Source of the DNA: Planctobacterium marinum
GTDB taxonomy: Bacteria > Pseudomonadota > Gammaproteobacteria > Enterobacterales > Alteromonadaceae
Reading direction: 5' to 3'
Length of the DNA stretch: 64,000 bases
NCBI RefSeq assembly: GCF_020687805.1
Contig: NZ_JAJEWQ010000002.1
Coordinates: 189,300 to 253,299, forward strand
Position 1 is the stretch's first letter. Every line of letters starts with the position of its first letter. The notes below the pieces were generated by a model. The model made no database searches. It worked only from the letters and a program-made list of their open reading frames with translations, and was not told the DNA's origin. Positions 53,938 through 61,864 of this stretch are shown here, one piece after another. Both the position numbers and the translations under genes were made by a program.

Positions 53938-55496
53938 ATACTCCTCAGGCTTTTCTCCTGGCGATAAAAGAACAATGGTTGAAATTCGTTTCAAGCCTGG
54001 CGTTGGCCGTTGTGTTTTTTGCACTGTTTGGGGTGCTGGCTATAGTGATTGGTAATGGTCTGAACTTTTTTTGGCCAAAAACGATACAGAGCGTGGAATA
54101 CAGCAGCGCCGGATCTTCACCTAAAACGCTTTTCGGTTATGTGTCGGGTGAGCGGCATCGCGGCACCAAAGGCGAGCGGGTATGGTTGCATCTGGATTCC
54201 TACGAGCGCGCTCGTAATCAAACCCAATTAGTGCTGTCTCCGGAGCAAATTATCGCGCAACACACTTTATCCGGTGTTGCCAGAATCGATTTGAATGACG
54301 GGCGCTTTTTACTCAGTCAGCCTCAATATTTACGGGCGGCTGGGGACGTGGTGGAGCTATCCCAACTTGCGGTGTTGCAGGACGCAACAGCGGTGATCGT
54401 TAAGCAAAAGTCGCTATTGGTTGAAGGGGAGCTATTGAGTATCAACCAGGACATTGCCCGGTTGCGGATGCAAGGTGGTGCGGAAAATTCTCCGGCCATG
54501 CTTGCGCTGTTAGCGCGTTATACGTCGCTGCGAGAGGACATCAGGGAACTGGATAGGGCGCTGGACAATTATGAAATAGTATTGCTTTCTGCGGATGGTC
54601 AAAAACAGCAACTGCAACTGCAACACGTCCGGCAGGTGTTCTATCCCAATGATATGACTCTGTGGCAAAAGCTGATGGTATTTAAAAATAACCTGCTGCT
54701 GTTCTTATCTGAAGATACCCGAGACGCAAACCAATCGGGCGGGGTTTTTCCTGCCATTTTTGGTACGGTGCTGATGGTATTGCTCATGTCAGTCTTTGTC
54801 TCACCACTGGGTATTATGGCCGCTATCTATTTAACTGAATACGCACCTAACAATACGGTGGTGAGCATTATTCGCCTTGCGGTAAGCAATCTGGCAGCTG
54901 TGCCTTCAGTGGTTTACGGGGTGTTTGGATTGGGCTTTTTTGTGTATAAGGTCGGCGGCAATATAGACGCCCTGTTTTATGCCGATAGTTTACCTAATCC
55001 CACGTTTGGCACACCGGGACTACTGTGGGCTTCTCTAACTATGGCGCTGCTTACCCTGCCGGTGGTTATCGTTGCCACAGAAGAAGGATTACGACGGGTT
55101 CCCGAATCACTGCGCCACTCCAGCTATGCGCTGGGAGCGACCCGTTATGAAACCATTCGACGTATTGTTTTACCTGTTGCCAGTTCCAGCCTGATGACCG
55201 GGATTATTTTGGCAATTGCACGTGCAGCCGGTGAGGTTGCGCCAATGCTGATGGTGGGGGCTGTGCGCTATGCACCGGAACTGCCCGTTGATGCACAATG
55301 GCCGTTTCTGCATTTAGACCGGCAGTTTATGCATCTTGGGGTGTTTATTTATGAAGGCGCATTTCAGGGACAGTCGACACCACAAGGCGCAGGTATGATG
55401 TTTGCCGCCTGTTTATTGTTATTAACAGTGGTATTGATTCTGAATTTTATCGCGATTATGGTGCGAAGCCGATTGCAAAAGAAATATGGTCATTAA
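53934..55496 (+). CDS. pstA: Phosphate ABC transporter permease PstA (large form)
   Basis: The 520-residue protein is longer than E. coli PstA (296) because of an insert of about 200 residues between the first helix (residues 20-42) and the core; part of the insert is coiled-coil-like. The permease core has [33 protein letters not shown] (EAA loop) and [19 protein letters not shown] overlap with pstC gives translational coupling. The pair forms the channel of the phosphate importer. Confidence 0.95.
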   Translation: MNTPQAFLLAIKEQWLKFVSSLALAVVFFALFGVLAIVIGNGLNFFWPKTIQSVEYSSAGSSPKTLFGYVSGERHRGTKGERVWLHLDSYERARNQTQLVLSPEQIIAQHTLSGVARIDLNDGRFLLSQPQYLRAAGDVVELSQLAVLQDATAVIVKQKSLLVEGELLSINQDIARLRMQGGAENSPAMLALLARYTSLREDIRELDRALDNYEIVLLSADGQKQQLQLQHVRQVFYPNDMTLWQKLMVFKNNLLLFLSEDTRDANQSGGVFPAIFGTVLMVLLMSVFVSPLGIMAAIYLTEYAPNNTVVSIIRLAVSNLAAVPSVVYGVFGLGFFVYKVGGNIDALFYADSLPNPTFGTPGLLWASLTMALLTLPVVIVATEEGLRRVPESLRHSSYALGATRYETIRRIVLPVASSSLMTGIILAIARAAGEVAPMLMVGAVRYAPELPVDAQWPFLHLDRQFMHLGVFIYEGAFQGQSTPQGAGMMFAACLLLLTVVLILNFIAIMVRSRLQKKYGH

Positions 55497-55516
55497 ACGT
55501 AGGAGTTGCCGGGCAA

Positions 55517-56308
55517 GTGTTTACTGATAAAGGTCTCAACGGAGTGGCAACAGATAATATTGCCATCAAAGTCGAAGACTTGTCTTTGCGCTTTGGTGAT
55601 AAATTCGCATTGCGGGATATTTCGCTTGCGATACCAGCTAACAGTATTACTGCGGTAATTGGCCCCAGTGGTTGTGGCAAGTCAACGCTGATCGGGTGTT
55701 TTAATCGCCTAAATGATCTCAACCCGGAAGCTAAGGTATCCGGTAAGGTCTATATCAATGACCGCAATATTTATGGCTTGCGGCAGAACATACCCGCCCT
55801 GAGAACACAGGTGGGCATGGTGTTCCAACAGCCGAATCCCTTTCCCATTAGCGTATATGAAAATGTGGTCTACGGGTTGCGTATAAAAGGTATAACTGAT
55901 CGTCGGATTCTGGATGACATTGTGGAGTCTTCACTGATGCAGGCGGCTTTGTGGGATGAGGTCAAAGATATCCTGTTTCAGTCAGCGTTGAAGCTATCGG
56001 GCGGACAGCAGCAACGATTAGTTATTGCCAGGGCACTAGCCCTGCAGCCGGAGATTTTGATGCTTGATGAACCCACGTCGGCTCTGGACCCCATCTCCAC
56101 CTTAATGATTGAAGAGTTGATTTATAAACTCAAAGAGAAATGTACCATTATTGTTGTAACGCATAACCTGCAACAAGCGGCCAGGGTTTCCGAACAGACT
56201 GTATTTTTAAATAAAGGTGATCTGATTGAGTATTCACTCACCGACAGGATGTTTACTATGCCGCTTCACAAGCAAACCGAAGCATTTATAACCGGGAGGT
56301 TTGGTTAG
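55517..56308 (+). CDS. pstB: Phosphate ABC transporter ATPase PstB
   Basis: This ATP-binding subunit powers phosphate import. The 263-residue protein has Walker [10 protein letters not shown] (about residue 54), the Q-loop with [11 protein letters not shown] signature LSGGQQQR, Walker [13 protein letters not shown] and a switch His in [12 protein letters not shown] 55517 is preceded by AGGAG; a GTG nine codons later (55543) is an alternative. It lies 20 bp after pstA and three bases before phoU. Confidence 0.97.
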   Translation: MFTDKGLNGVATDNIAIKVEDLSLRFGDKFALRDISLAIPANSITAVIGPSGCGKSTLIGCFNRLNDLNPEAKVSGKVYINDRNIYGLRQNIPALRTQVGMVFQQPNPFPISVYENVVYGLRIKGITDRRILDDIVESSLMQAALWDEVKDILFQSALKLSGGQQQRLVIARALALQPEILMLDEPTSALDPISTLMIEELIYKLKEKCTIIVVTHNLQQAARVSEQTVFLNKGDLIEYSLTDRMFTMPLHKQTEAFITGRFG

Positions 56309-56310
56309 GC

Positions 56311-56997
56311 ATGAACGTTAATCTCTCTGCGCACATATCAGGCAAGTTTAATGAGGAACTGGAAAACCTGAGGAATGCCTTGTTATCTATGGGCGGTCAG
56401 GTTGAACTGCAATTAAGTAAGACGTTAATTGCCCTCAGAACTGATGACCAACGACTCGCTGAAACTATCGTTCATGATGACAACAAAGTCAATGAACTGG
56501 AGATGCGTATTGACGAAGAGTGCATGCGAATTATTGCCAAGCGACACCCGATTGCCAGTGACCTGCGATTGGTACTGACCATCGTCAAGATCAACGCAGA
56601 CATGGAGCGAATAGGGGATGAAGTTGAACGTATCGCCAAAATGATCACCATGTACAGTTTACCCGCCTCAGAAAAAATCAAATCCGGTATGGTGGAGACA
56701 GGACACCTGATATTAGAGATATTACAAAAGTCACTAAATGCTTTTGCCCGTATGGATGTAACGGCTGCACGGCAAATTCACGGTGAAGACAAGAAGGTCG
56801 ATGCGAACTACAAGGAACTGCTCCTACAGGTGATGCAGGAAATGCAACAACGGGCAGAACTGGACTCCCGATGGTTGGATGTCCTTTGGGCGTTGCGAGC
56901 CATGGAGCGTATAGGTGACCGATGTCAGAATATCTGCGAGTACATTATTTATTTTGTGGAGGGCGTAAATGTCCGGCATGCAAGGGATAATAATTAA
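56311..56997 (+). CDS. phoU: Phosphate transport and signalling regulator PhoU
   Basis: PhoU links the Pst transporter to PhoR and keeps the Pho regulon off when phosphate is plentiful. The 228-residue all-helical protein has two repeated three-helix units, each with the E(R)IGD metal-binding motif (MERIGDEVERIA about residues 90-101 and MERIGDRCQNICE about 194-206). GGAGG precedes the ATG. It ends the pstCAB-phoU operon. Confidence 0.97.
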   Translation: MNVNLSAHISGKFNEELENLRNALLSMGGQVELQLSKTLIALRTDDQRLAETIVHDDNKVNELEMRIDEECMRIIAKRHPIASDLRLVLTIVKINADMERIGDEVERIAKMITMYSLPASEKIKSGMVETGHLILEILQKSLNAFARMDVTAARQIHGEDKKVDANYKELLLQVMQEMQQRAELDSRWLDVLWALRAMERIGDRCQNICEYIIYFVEGVNVRHARDNN

Positions 56998-57032
56998 GGA
57001 TTTGTGACCGATTTATGTACTACACTGAGATT

Positions 57033-57076
57033 CTGTCTTCAATTTGTCGTTTGATTGTAACTTAACTTAATATATC
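57033..57076 (+). promoter_or_regulatory. Predicted triple PhoB box before DUF47-pit
   Basis: Three half-sites, CTGTCTT (57033-57039), TTGTCGT (57044-57050) and TTGTAAC (57055-57061), stand in perfect 11-bp phase. TATATC (57071-57076) follows after 9 nt as the likely -10. This is one of the two strongest Pho-type promoters in the window and separates DUF47-pit from the pst operon. Confidence 0.78.
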
Positions 57077-57130
57077 ATGCCGCCGGTTCAGACCTTGGTA
57101 GGTAAATAGGCACTAAAAGAGTTGATTGAT

Positions 57131-57808
57131 ATGCCAAATAATTCATTTCTTGCGGTTTTTGCAAAATCACCGCTCAAACCGATAGAACAACATATATTGA
57201 CTGTGACCAGATGCAGCAATTTGTTGATCCCTTTCTTCGAAGCAACATTTTCCGATGACTGGTCAGTTGCTGAAAAAATTCAAAAAGAAATTTCTTCCGT
57301 AGAAGAAGAAGCCGACAAAATAAAACGCGAATTACGCATGAGTCTTCCGGGCGGTATCTTTATGCCCATGGAAAGACAGGACTTACTGGACCTGTTAAAA
57401 CACCAGGATCAGATCGCAAACAAAGCGAAAGATGTCTCCGGATTGGTATTTGGTCGTCATATGTTGGTGCCACAAGCGATTCAGGAAGAGTTTATGGTGT
57501 ACCTGAAACGATGCATTGATGCCACAGTGCAGGCCAGCAAAGCCATTAACGAACTGGATGAATTGTTGGAAACCGGATTCAGAGGTCGGGAAGTTAACCT
57601 GGTAGAAAATATGGTTAATGAACTGGATATGATCGAAGACGACACTGATAAGTTGCAGGTTAAATTACGCAGTAAATTACACGCGCTGGAAGCACAACTT
57701 CCACCGGTAGATGTAATGTTTTTATACAAAATTATTGAAGGCATTGGTGGACTAGCCGATGTCGCGGAGCGTGTAGGTTCCAGATTAGAATTAATGCTGG
57801 CTAAATAG
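57131..57808 (+). CDS. DUF47 (TIGR00153) PhoU-like protein
   Basis: The 225-residue, mainly helical protein belongs to the DUF47/TIGR00153 family that is distantly PhoU-like and usually sits next to a Pit transporter. Recognisable parts are SFLAVFAKSPLKPIEQHI, PGGIFMPMERQDLLDLLKHQD and the final EGIGGLADVAERVGSRLELM. It probably regulates or chaperones the Pit protein encoded 11 bp downstream. ATG 57131 is chosen over a TTG three codons upstream because it gives the usual MPNNSFLAVFAKSP start. Confidence 0.92.
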   Translation: MPNNSFLAVFAKSPLKPIEQHILTVTRCSNLLIPFFEATFSDDWSVAEKIQKEISSVEEEADKIKRELRMSLPGGIFMPMERQDLLDLLKHQDQIANKAKDVSGLVFGRHMLVPQAIQEEFMVYLKRCIDATVQASKAINELDELLETGFRGREVNLVENMVNELDMIEDDTDKLQVKLRSKLHALEAQLPPVDVMFLYKIIEGIGGLADVAERVGSRLELMLAK

Positions 57809-57819
57809 GGTTTTCAACG

Positions 57820-59088
57820 ATGGATATTATCAATACATATGGCGACATACTCATTATCGTTGCCGCTGTCGTTGGCTTCTTGATGGCCTGGGGTATCGGG
57901 GCAAATGATGTGGCGAATGCCATGGGGACCTCCGTGGGCTCCAAAGCGCTGACTATTAAGCAGGCTATTTTCATTGCAATGGTGTTTGAATTCGCCGGCG
58001 CCTATCTGGCGGGAGGGGAGGTAACCTCTACGATCCGAAAAGGTATCATCGACAGCGCCTTTTTTGTGGACTCACCTGAATTACTCGTTTTTGGCATGAT
58101 AGCCTCTTTGCTGGCGGCAGGCCTGTGGCTGGCATTAGCCTCCTATCTTGGTTGGCCTGTTTCTACTACACATTCCATTATTGGTGCCATAGTTGGTTTT
58201 GCCGCAGTTGGCGTCAGTGCTGATGCTGTAGAGTGGAGCAAAGTGGCCGGTATTGTGGGCAGCTGGGTAATTACGCCAGCCATATCAGGCTTTATCGCTT
58301 TTCTTATCTTTAACAGTGCGCAAAAGTTAATTTTCAATACTGACAGCCCTTTTGACAATGCCAAAAGGTATGTGCCTTTTTATATGATGTTAGCGGGCTT
58401 TGTACTTGCATTGGTAACCATCAAAAAGGGGCTTAAGCACGTTGGTTTAGATCTGTCATCTGAAATGGGGTTTACCCTGGCTATCCTGATTGCCGTGAGC
58501 GTAGGACTGCTTGGTAGAGTGGCAATTAATCGCATCAAATTTGATCCTGAAAGCGACAAGGAAATGCACTACAACAACGTAGAAAAAGTCTTTGCCGTGT
58601 TAATGGTTGTAACCGCCTGTTGTATGGCCTTTGCGCATGGTTCTAACGACGTCGCCAATGCTATCGGACCTTTGGCGGCGGTTGTCAGTGTGGTTAACTC
58701 GGGTGGTGAAATTGCCAAAAAAGCCGCCTTAGCCTGGTGGATATTGCCGCTTGGTGGATTGGGTATTGTAGCCGGTTTGGCCTTGTTTGGTCACCGGGTG
58801 ATAAAAACCATCGGTAATGGCATCACCCATTTGACGCCTAGTCGTGGCTTTGCCGCGGAGCTTGCTGCCGCGTCTACGGTTGTCATCGCCTCGGGAACGG
58901 GCCTGCCCATTTCCACGACACAAACGCTGGTAGGAGCCGTTCTGGGTGTTGGTATGGCGAGAGGCATAGCCGCCTTGAATCTGAGTGTGGTTCGCAATAT
59001 CGTGGTCTCCTGGGTCATTACACTGCCTGTCGGTGCTGGCTTGTCGATTATGTTCTTCTTTATGCTGAAGGGCATATTCGCCGGATAG
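57820..59088 (+). CDS. Low-affinity inorganic phosphate transporter Pit
   Basis: The 422-residue inner-membrane protein has about ten to eleven helices and the two internal repeats of the Pit/PHO4 family: GANDVANAMGTSVGSKALT near the N-terminus (about residues 27-45) and HGSNDVANAIGPLAAV near residue 270. It uses an ion gradient (protons or sodium; not visible) to import phosphate, often as a metal complex. It is co-transcribed with DUF47 from the triple Pho box, so it appears phosphate-regulated. A strong terminator follows. Confidence 0.95.
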   Translation: MDIINTYGDILIIVAAVVGFLMAWGIGANDVANAMGTSVGSKALTIKQAIFIAMVFEFAGAYLAGGEVTSTIRKGIIDSAFFVDSPELLVFGMIASLLAAGLWLALASYLGWPVSTTHSIIGAIVGFAAVGVSADAVEWSKVAGIVGSWVITPAISGFIAFLIFNSAQKLIFNTDSPFDNAKRYVPFYMMLAGFVLALVTIKKGLKHVGLDLSSEMGFTLAILIAVSVGLLGRVAINRIKFDPESDKEMHYNNVEKVFAVLMVVTACCMAFAHGSNDVANAIGPLAAVVSVVNSGGEIAKKAALAWWILPLGGLGIVAGLALFGHRVIKTIGNGITHLTPSRGFAAELAAASTVVIASGTGLPISTTQTLVGAVLGVGMARGIAALNLSVVRNIVVSWVITLPVGAGLSIMFFFMLKGIFAG

Positions 59089-59113
59089 TCAAAAAGCACT
59101 GGTGCAAAGTGTT

Positions 59114-59150
59114 AAAAAAGCCAGTTAGTGTTACGCTAGCTGGCTTTTTT
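59114..59150. terminator. Bidirectional terminator after pit
   Basis: A 15-bp stem with one G-U pair (59114-59128 with 59136-59150, seven-base loop) begins with six As and ends with six Ts. It closes the DUF47-pit operon and isolates the porin promoter. Confidence 0.92.
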
Positions 59151-59212
59151 GATCGACTGGTGGCACTGGGAATTAGGTAAAAATTCACAAAAGATTAATT
59201 TAATTGTCATAA

Positions 59213-59256
59213 TTGTAATAAAACTGAAATAAAAGTGTAATAATGCGTGCTCCGAT
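59213..59256 (+). promoter_or_regulatory. Predicted triple PhoB box before the porin
   Basis: TTGTAAT (59213-59219), CTGAAAT (59224-59230) and GTGTAAT (59235-59241) are in exact 11-bp phase, each separated by AAAA. An extra TTGTCAT lies at 59204-59210 but out of phase by two bases. A -10-like TCCGAT (59251-59256) follows after 9 nt; it is a poor match. This predicts a phosphate-starvation-induced porin. Confidence 0.72.
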
Positions 59257-59292
59257 ATTTCACTGCACGAAATTATTCTTCAAGACACTTTT

Positions 59293-60216
59293 ATGCCTGA
59301 CATCAAACCGCTTCCACAGACCCTTTTTGGGTCGTTTATGTTGTTAACCTGTTCTTGTTTTGCAGAGGAAGCAGAACTGTTAGATTTTTATGGAAAGGTC
59401 AATATGACGCTGCAATACGCCGATGAAGGCGAGGGCAGCTTCACCGAGTTGAAAAGCAATTCATCACGCGTTGGTGTTAAAGGGGAAAAGGAACTCGAAG
59501 ACGGCCTTACTGTGTTCTATTTGCTTGAGTGGCAAGTGGACCTGGCGGATCTGGATGATTCAGACAACATCAAATCTAGAAACCAATATCTGGGATTAAA
59601 GGGCAGTTTTGGTGAAGTGGTGGTAGGGCGCAACGACACAGTAACCAAGCAATTGTCCAAGCCCATGGATACTTTCAGTGATTATGAAGCTGATTTAAAA
59701 GGTCTGTGGAAAGGCGAAAACCGGGTCAACGATTCACTGACCTATTTTAGTCCATCACTTAATGGCTTTGTGGTTGCGGCCACATATGTTGTAGAGGATG
59801 CATCAGACAAAGATGATGGGACTTCTATTGGTGTCTATTACGGCGATCCTAAACTGAAAAAATCGCAAATTTACGCTGCGCTAACGCACGACAGTAAAAT
59901 TAAAGGATATGACGTTCAGCGGTTGGTTGTCGCTGGAAAATTTGATGACTGGACATTGGGCGCCGGATTACATCAACAGGAGCCATCGGCTGGTGGTGAA
60001 TCTCAGTCCGGAGCAACGGTCAATGCCGAGTACCGTTTGCACAAATGGAAATTGAAGTCTCAGTATCAAACATTAGAAGATGACAACAGCATCACACTGG
60101 GAGCCGATTATAAACTTGGTGACAGTACCAAGGTGTTTGCCTGGTTAACCAACCGCAAGTTAGACAGTGCCGAGGACAAGCGTTGGTTGTCTGTTGGTAT
60201 TGAACACAAGTTTTAG
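59293..60216 (+). CDS. General porin, probably phosphate-starvation induced
   Basis: The 307-residue protein has a signal peptide (cleavage near CFAE, about residue 24) and a beta-barrel of the Gram-negative porin family: DFYGKVNMTLQYADEG, the motif SSRVGVKGEKELEDGLTVFYLLEWQ, RNQYLGLKGSFGEVVVGRND, and a C-terminal Phe (VGIEHKF). It is shorter than most trimeric porins but within the family range. The Pho box suggests a role like PhoE or OprP/OprO, easing entry of phosphate or polyphosphate; specificity is not shown. Confidence 0.88.
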   Translation: MPDIKPLPQTLFGSFMLLTCSCFAEEAELLDFYGKVNMTLQYADEGEGSFTELKSNSSRVGVKGEKELEDGLTVFYLLEWQVDLADLDDSDNIKSRNQYLGLKGSFGEVVVGRNDTVTKQLSKPMDTFSDYEADLKGLWKGENRVNDSLTYFSPSLNGFVVAATYVVEDASDKDDGTSIGVYYGDPKLKKSQIYAALTHDSKIKGYDVQRLVVAGKFDDWTLGAGLHQQEPSAGGESQSGATVNAEYRLHKWKLKSQYQTLEDDNSITLGADYKLGDSTKVFAWLTNRKLDSAEDKRWLSVGIEHKF

Positions 60217-60261
60217 GGCAACAACAATTTTTAATCTGAATTAAACTGATTGCAATCGGTG

Positions 60262-60289
60262 CCTGGCTCAGGCAATTGGCTGAGCCAGG
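60262..60289. repeat. Perfect 10-bp inverted repeat between porin and purU
   Basis: CCTGGCTCAG (60262-60271) pairs with CTGAGCCAGG (60280-60289) across an eight-base loop. It lies between convergent genes, so a terminator role is likely, but there is no T-run on either strand. Confidence 0.6.
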
Positions 60290-60327
60290 GGAACCCGAAT
60301 CGGGCTGAACCTAAACATCCCCGGCAA

Positions 60328-61185
60328 TTATTTTGCAAATACCACGGTTTTATTGCCGTGAATAATTACTCGTTCTTCCAGGTGATTACGCAGGCCATGC
60401 GCCAGCGCTGACTTCTCACACTCTTTACCTTTGCGCACCATATCTTCAGCGGTATCGCTGTGGCTGATGCGGATCACTTCCTGTTCGATGATGGGACCGG
60501 CATCCAGATCCTGGGTGACATAATGGCAGGTGGCACCAATGAGTTTTACACCGCGATCATAAGCCTGCTGATATGGTTTCGCACCAATAAAGGAGGGTAA
60601 AAAGCTGTGATGAATATTAATTGCTTTACCCTGCCACTTTGCGCAAGTTTCCGGCGGCAGAATTTGCATGAATCTGGCCAGTACCATGAGATCTATCTCG
60701 TAGTGGTCTAGCAGGGTTTCAATTTCCTGAAAGGCATGAGCCTTGCTGGTGGCACTAAAATCAATCCAGTGAAAGGGGACATCATACCAGTCAGCAAATT
60801 GCTGCATTTGTGGATGGTTGGCAATTATGCAGGGAATATCACAGTGCAATTCACCGGTGTGCCAGCGATGTAACAGGTCATTCAGACAATGAGATTCTTT
60901 ACTGGCTAACAATGCGACTTTTTGTTTTTCATGAGAGTCGGTGAGTTGCCAATGCATGTTAAATTTTTCAGCGACAGGAACGAACAGCGCACTAAATTCC
61001 GGGAGATTCATCGCGAGATTATCGGCACTGATCTCATGGCGCATAAAAAATCGGCCAGTTTGTAAATCGGTGTGGTGGCTCGCTTCTACGATAGTGGCAT
61101 TGTGCTCTGCTAAAAAGTGACTGACTGCCGCCACCAGACCTACCTGGTCCGGGCAATCAATGATAAGGCGAAACGTTTGTCGCAT
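60328..61185 (-). CDS. purU: Formyltetrahydrofolate deformylase PurU
   Basis: PurU hydrolyses 10-formyl-THF to formate and THF, balancing one-carbon units and supplying formate for PurT. The 285-residue protein has an N-terminal ACT domain (RQTFRLIIDCPDQVGLVAAVS) and a C-terminal hydrolase domain with the formyltransferase-fold motifs INIHHSFLPSFIGAKPY and GATCHYVTQDLDAGPI. ATG 61185 with CAGGAACACC is the start; the frame extends 60 codons upstream over thpR sequence but without family resemblance. Confidence 0.96.
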   Translation of the reverse strand: MRQTFRLIIDCPDQVGLVAAVSHFLAEHNATIVEASHHTDLQTGRFFMRHEISADNLAMNLPEFSALFVPVAEKFNMHWQLTDSHEKQKVALLASKESHCLNDLLHRWHTGELHCDIPCIIANHPQMQQFADWYDVPFHWIDFSATSKAHAFQEIETLLDHYEIDLMVLARFMQILPPETCAKWQGKAINIHHSFLPSFIGAKPYQQAYDRGVKLIGATCHYVTQDLDAGPIIEQEVIRISHSDTAEDMVRKGKECEKSALAHGLRNHLEERVIIHGNKTVVFAK

Positions 61186-61270
61186 GGTGTTCCTGAAAAT
61201 GGTTTTTTGACTAAGTGGTTCAGTATAACGAATTTTTTCACGAAAACAGCGCCAGTTTACACTGAATCCG

Positions 61271-61774
61271 CTATATCCTATTCCAGCTGTGGATAATGCG
61301 GTAGCTGACCCGATTTTTGTGGCGCAGTGACTCGTACAGATGGTAGCCGTTGAGTTGCAATTCAAAGCGCGGTGCTAGTAATGGCGAAGGTAAAGGCGTT
61401 AAGGTTTGTCTGGAAAGGCTGATATGAGGGATAAACTTCTGAGAACGCTTAAATCTGCCGATATGTTGTAATTGTTGGCTGAGTTTTTGTTGCAGCAACA
61501 GCAGTTTTTCATCCTGTTTAATGGTCAGAAAACCAATGCCGGGTTTAGCAAAATAACCCACTTCCTCGGCGTACAAGTGCAGCGGCTGTGCCAGGCTTTT
61601 CAGAGCAAACAGAATTTCCTGTTGTGCTGGTGTTATATCACCTAAAAACGCCAATGTAATATGGAAGTTTTCCATCGGGATAGCGCCCTGCAAGGAGGGA
61701 AAAGCGAGTTCCCGCCAGTTGGCGATCGCCAGTTTAGTGTCGGCATCGGGTTCAAGGCCGATAAATGTGCGCAT
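61271..61774 (-). CDS. thpR: RNA 2',3'-cyclic phosphodiesterase ThpR
   Basis: The 167-residue protein belongs to the 2H phosphoesterase superfamily, with the two His motifs FHITLAFLGD (about residues 42-51) and PHISLSRQ (about 121-128). It opens 2',3'-cyclic phosphates and was formerly called 2'-5' RNA ligase (LigT). It lies 85 bp upstream of purU in the same direction and is divergent from the penicillin-binding-protein gene. Confidence 0.93.
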   Translation of the reverse strand: MRTFIGLEPDADTKLAIANWRELAFPSLQGAIPMENFHITLAFLGDITPAQQEILFALKSLAQPLHLYAEEVGYFAKPGIGFLTIKQDEKLLLLQQKLSQQLQHIGRFKRSQKFIPHISLSRQTLTPLPSPLLAPRFELQLNGYHLYESLRHKNRVSYRIIHSWNRI

Positions 61775-61864
61775 TGTGTCAGTGCTTTTTTAATCAAAGT
61801 TTGTCACGTATTATACGGCATAACGTCGTAAACGCCTTTCCTGAAATTGCATTAGGAACCTGAT

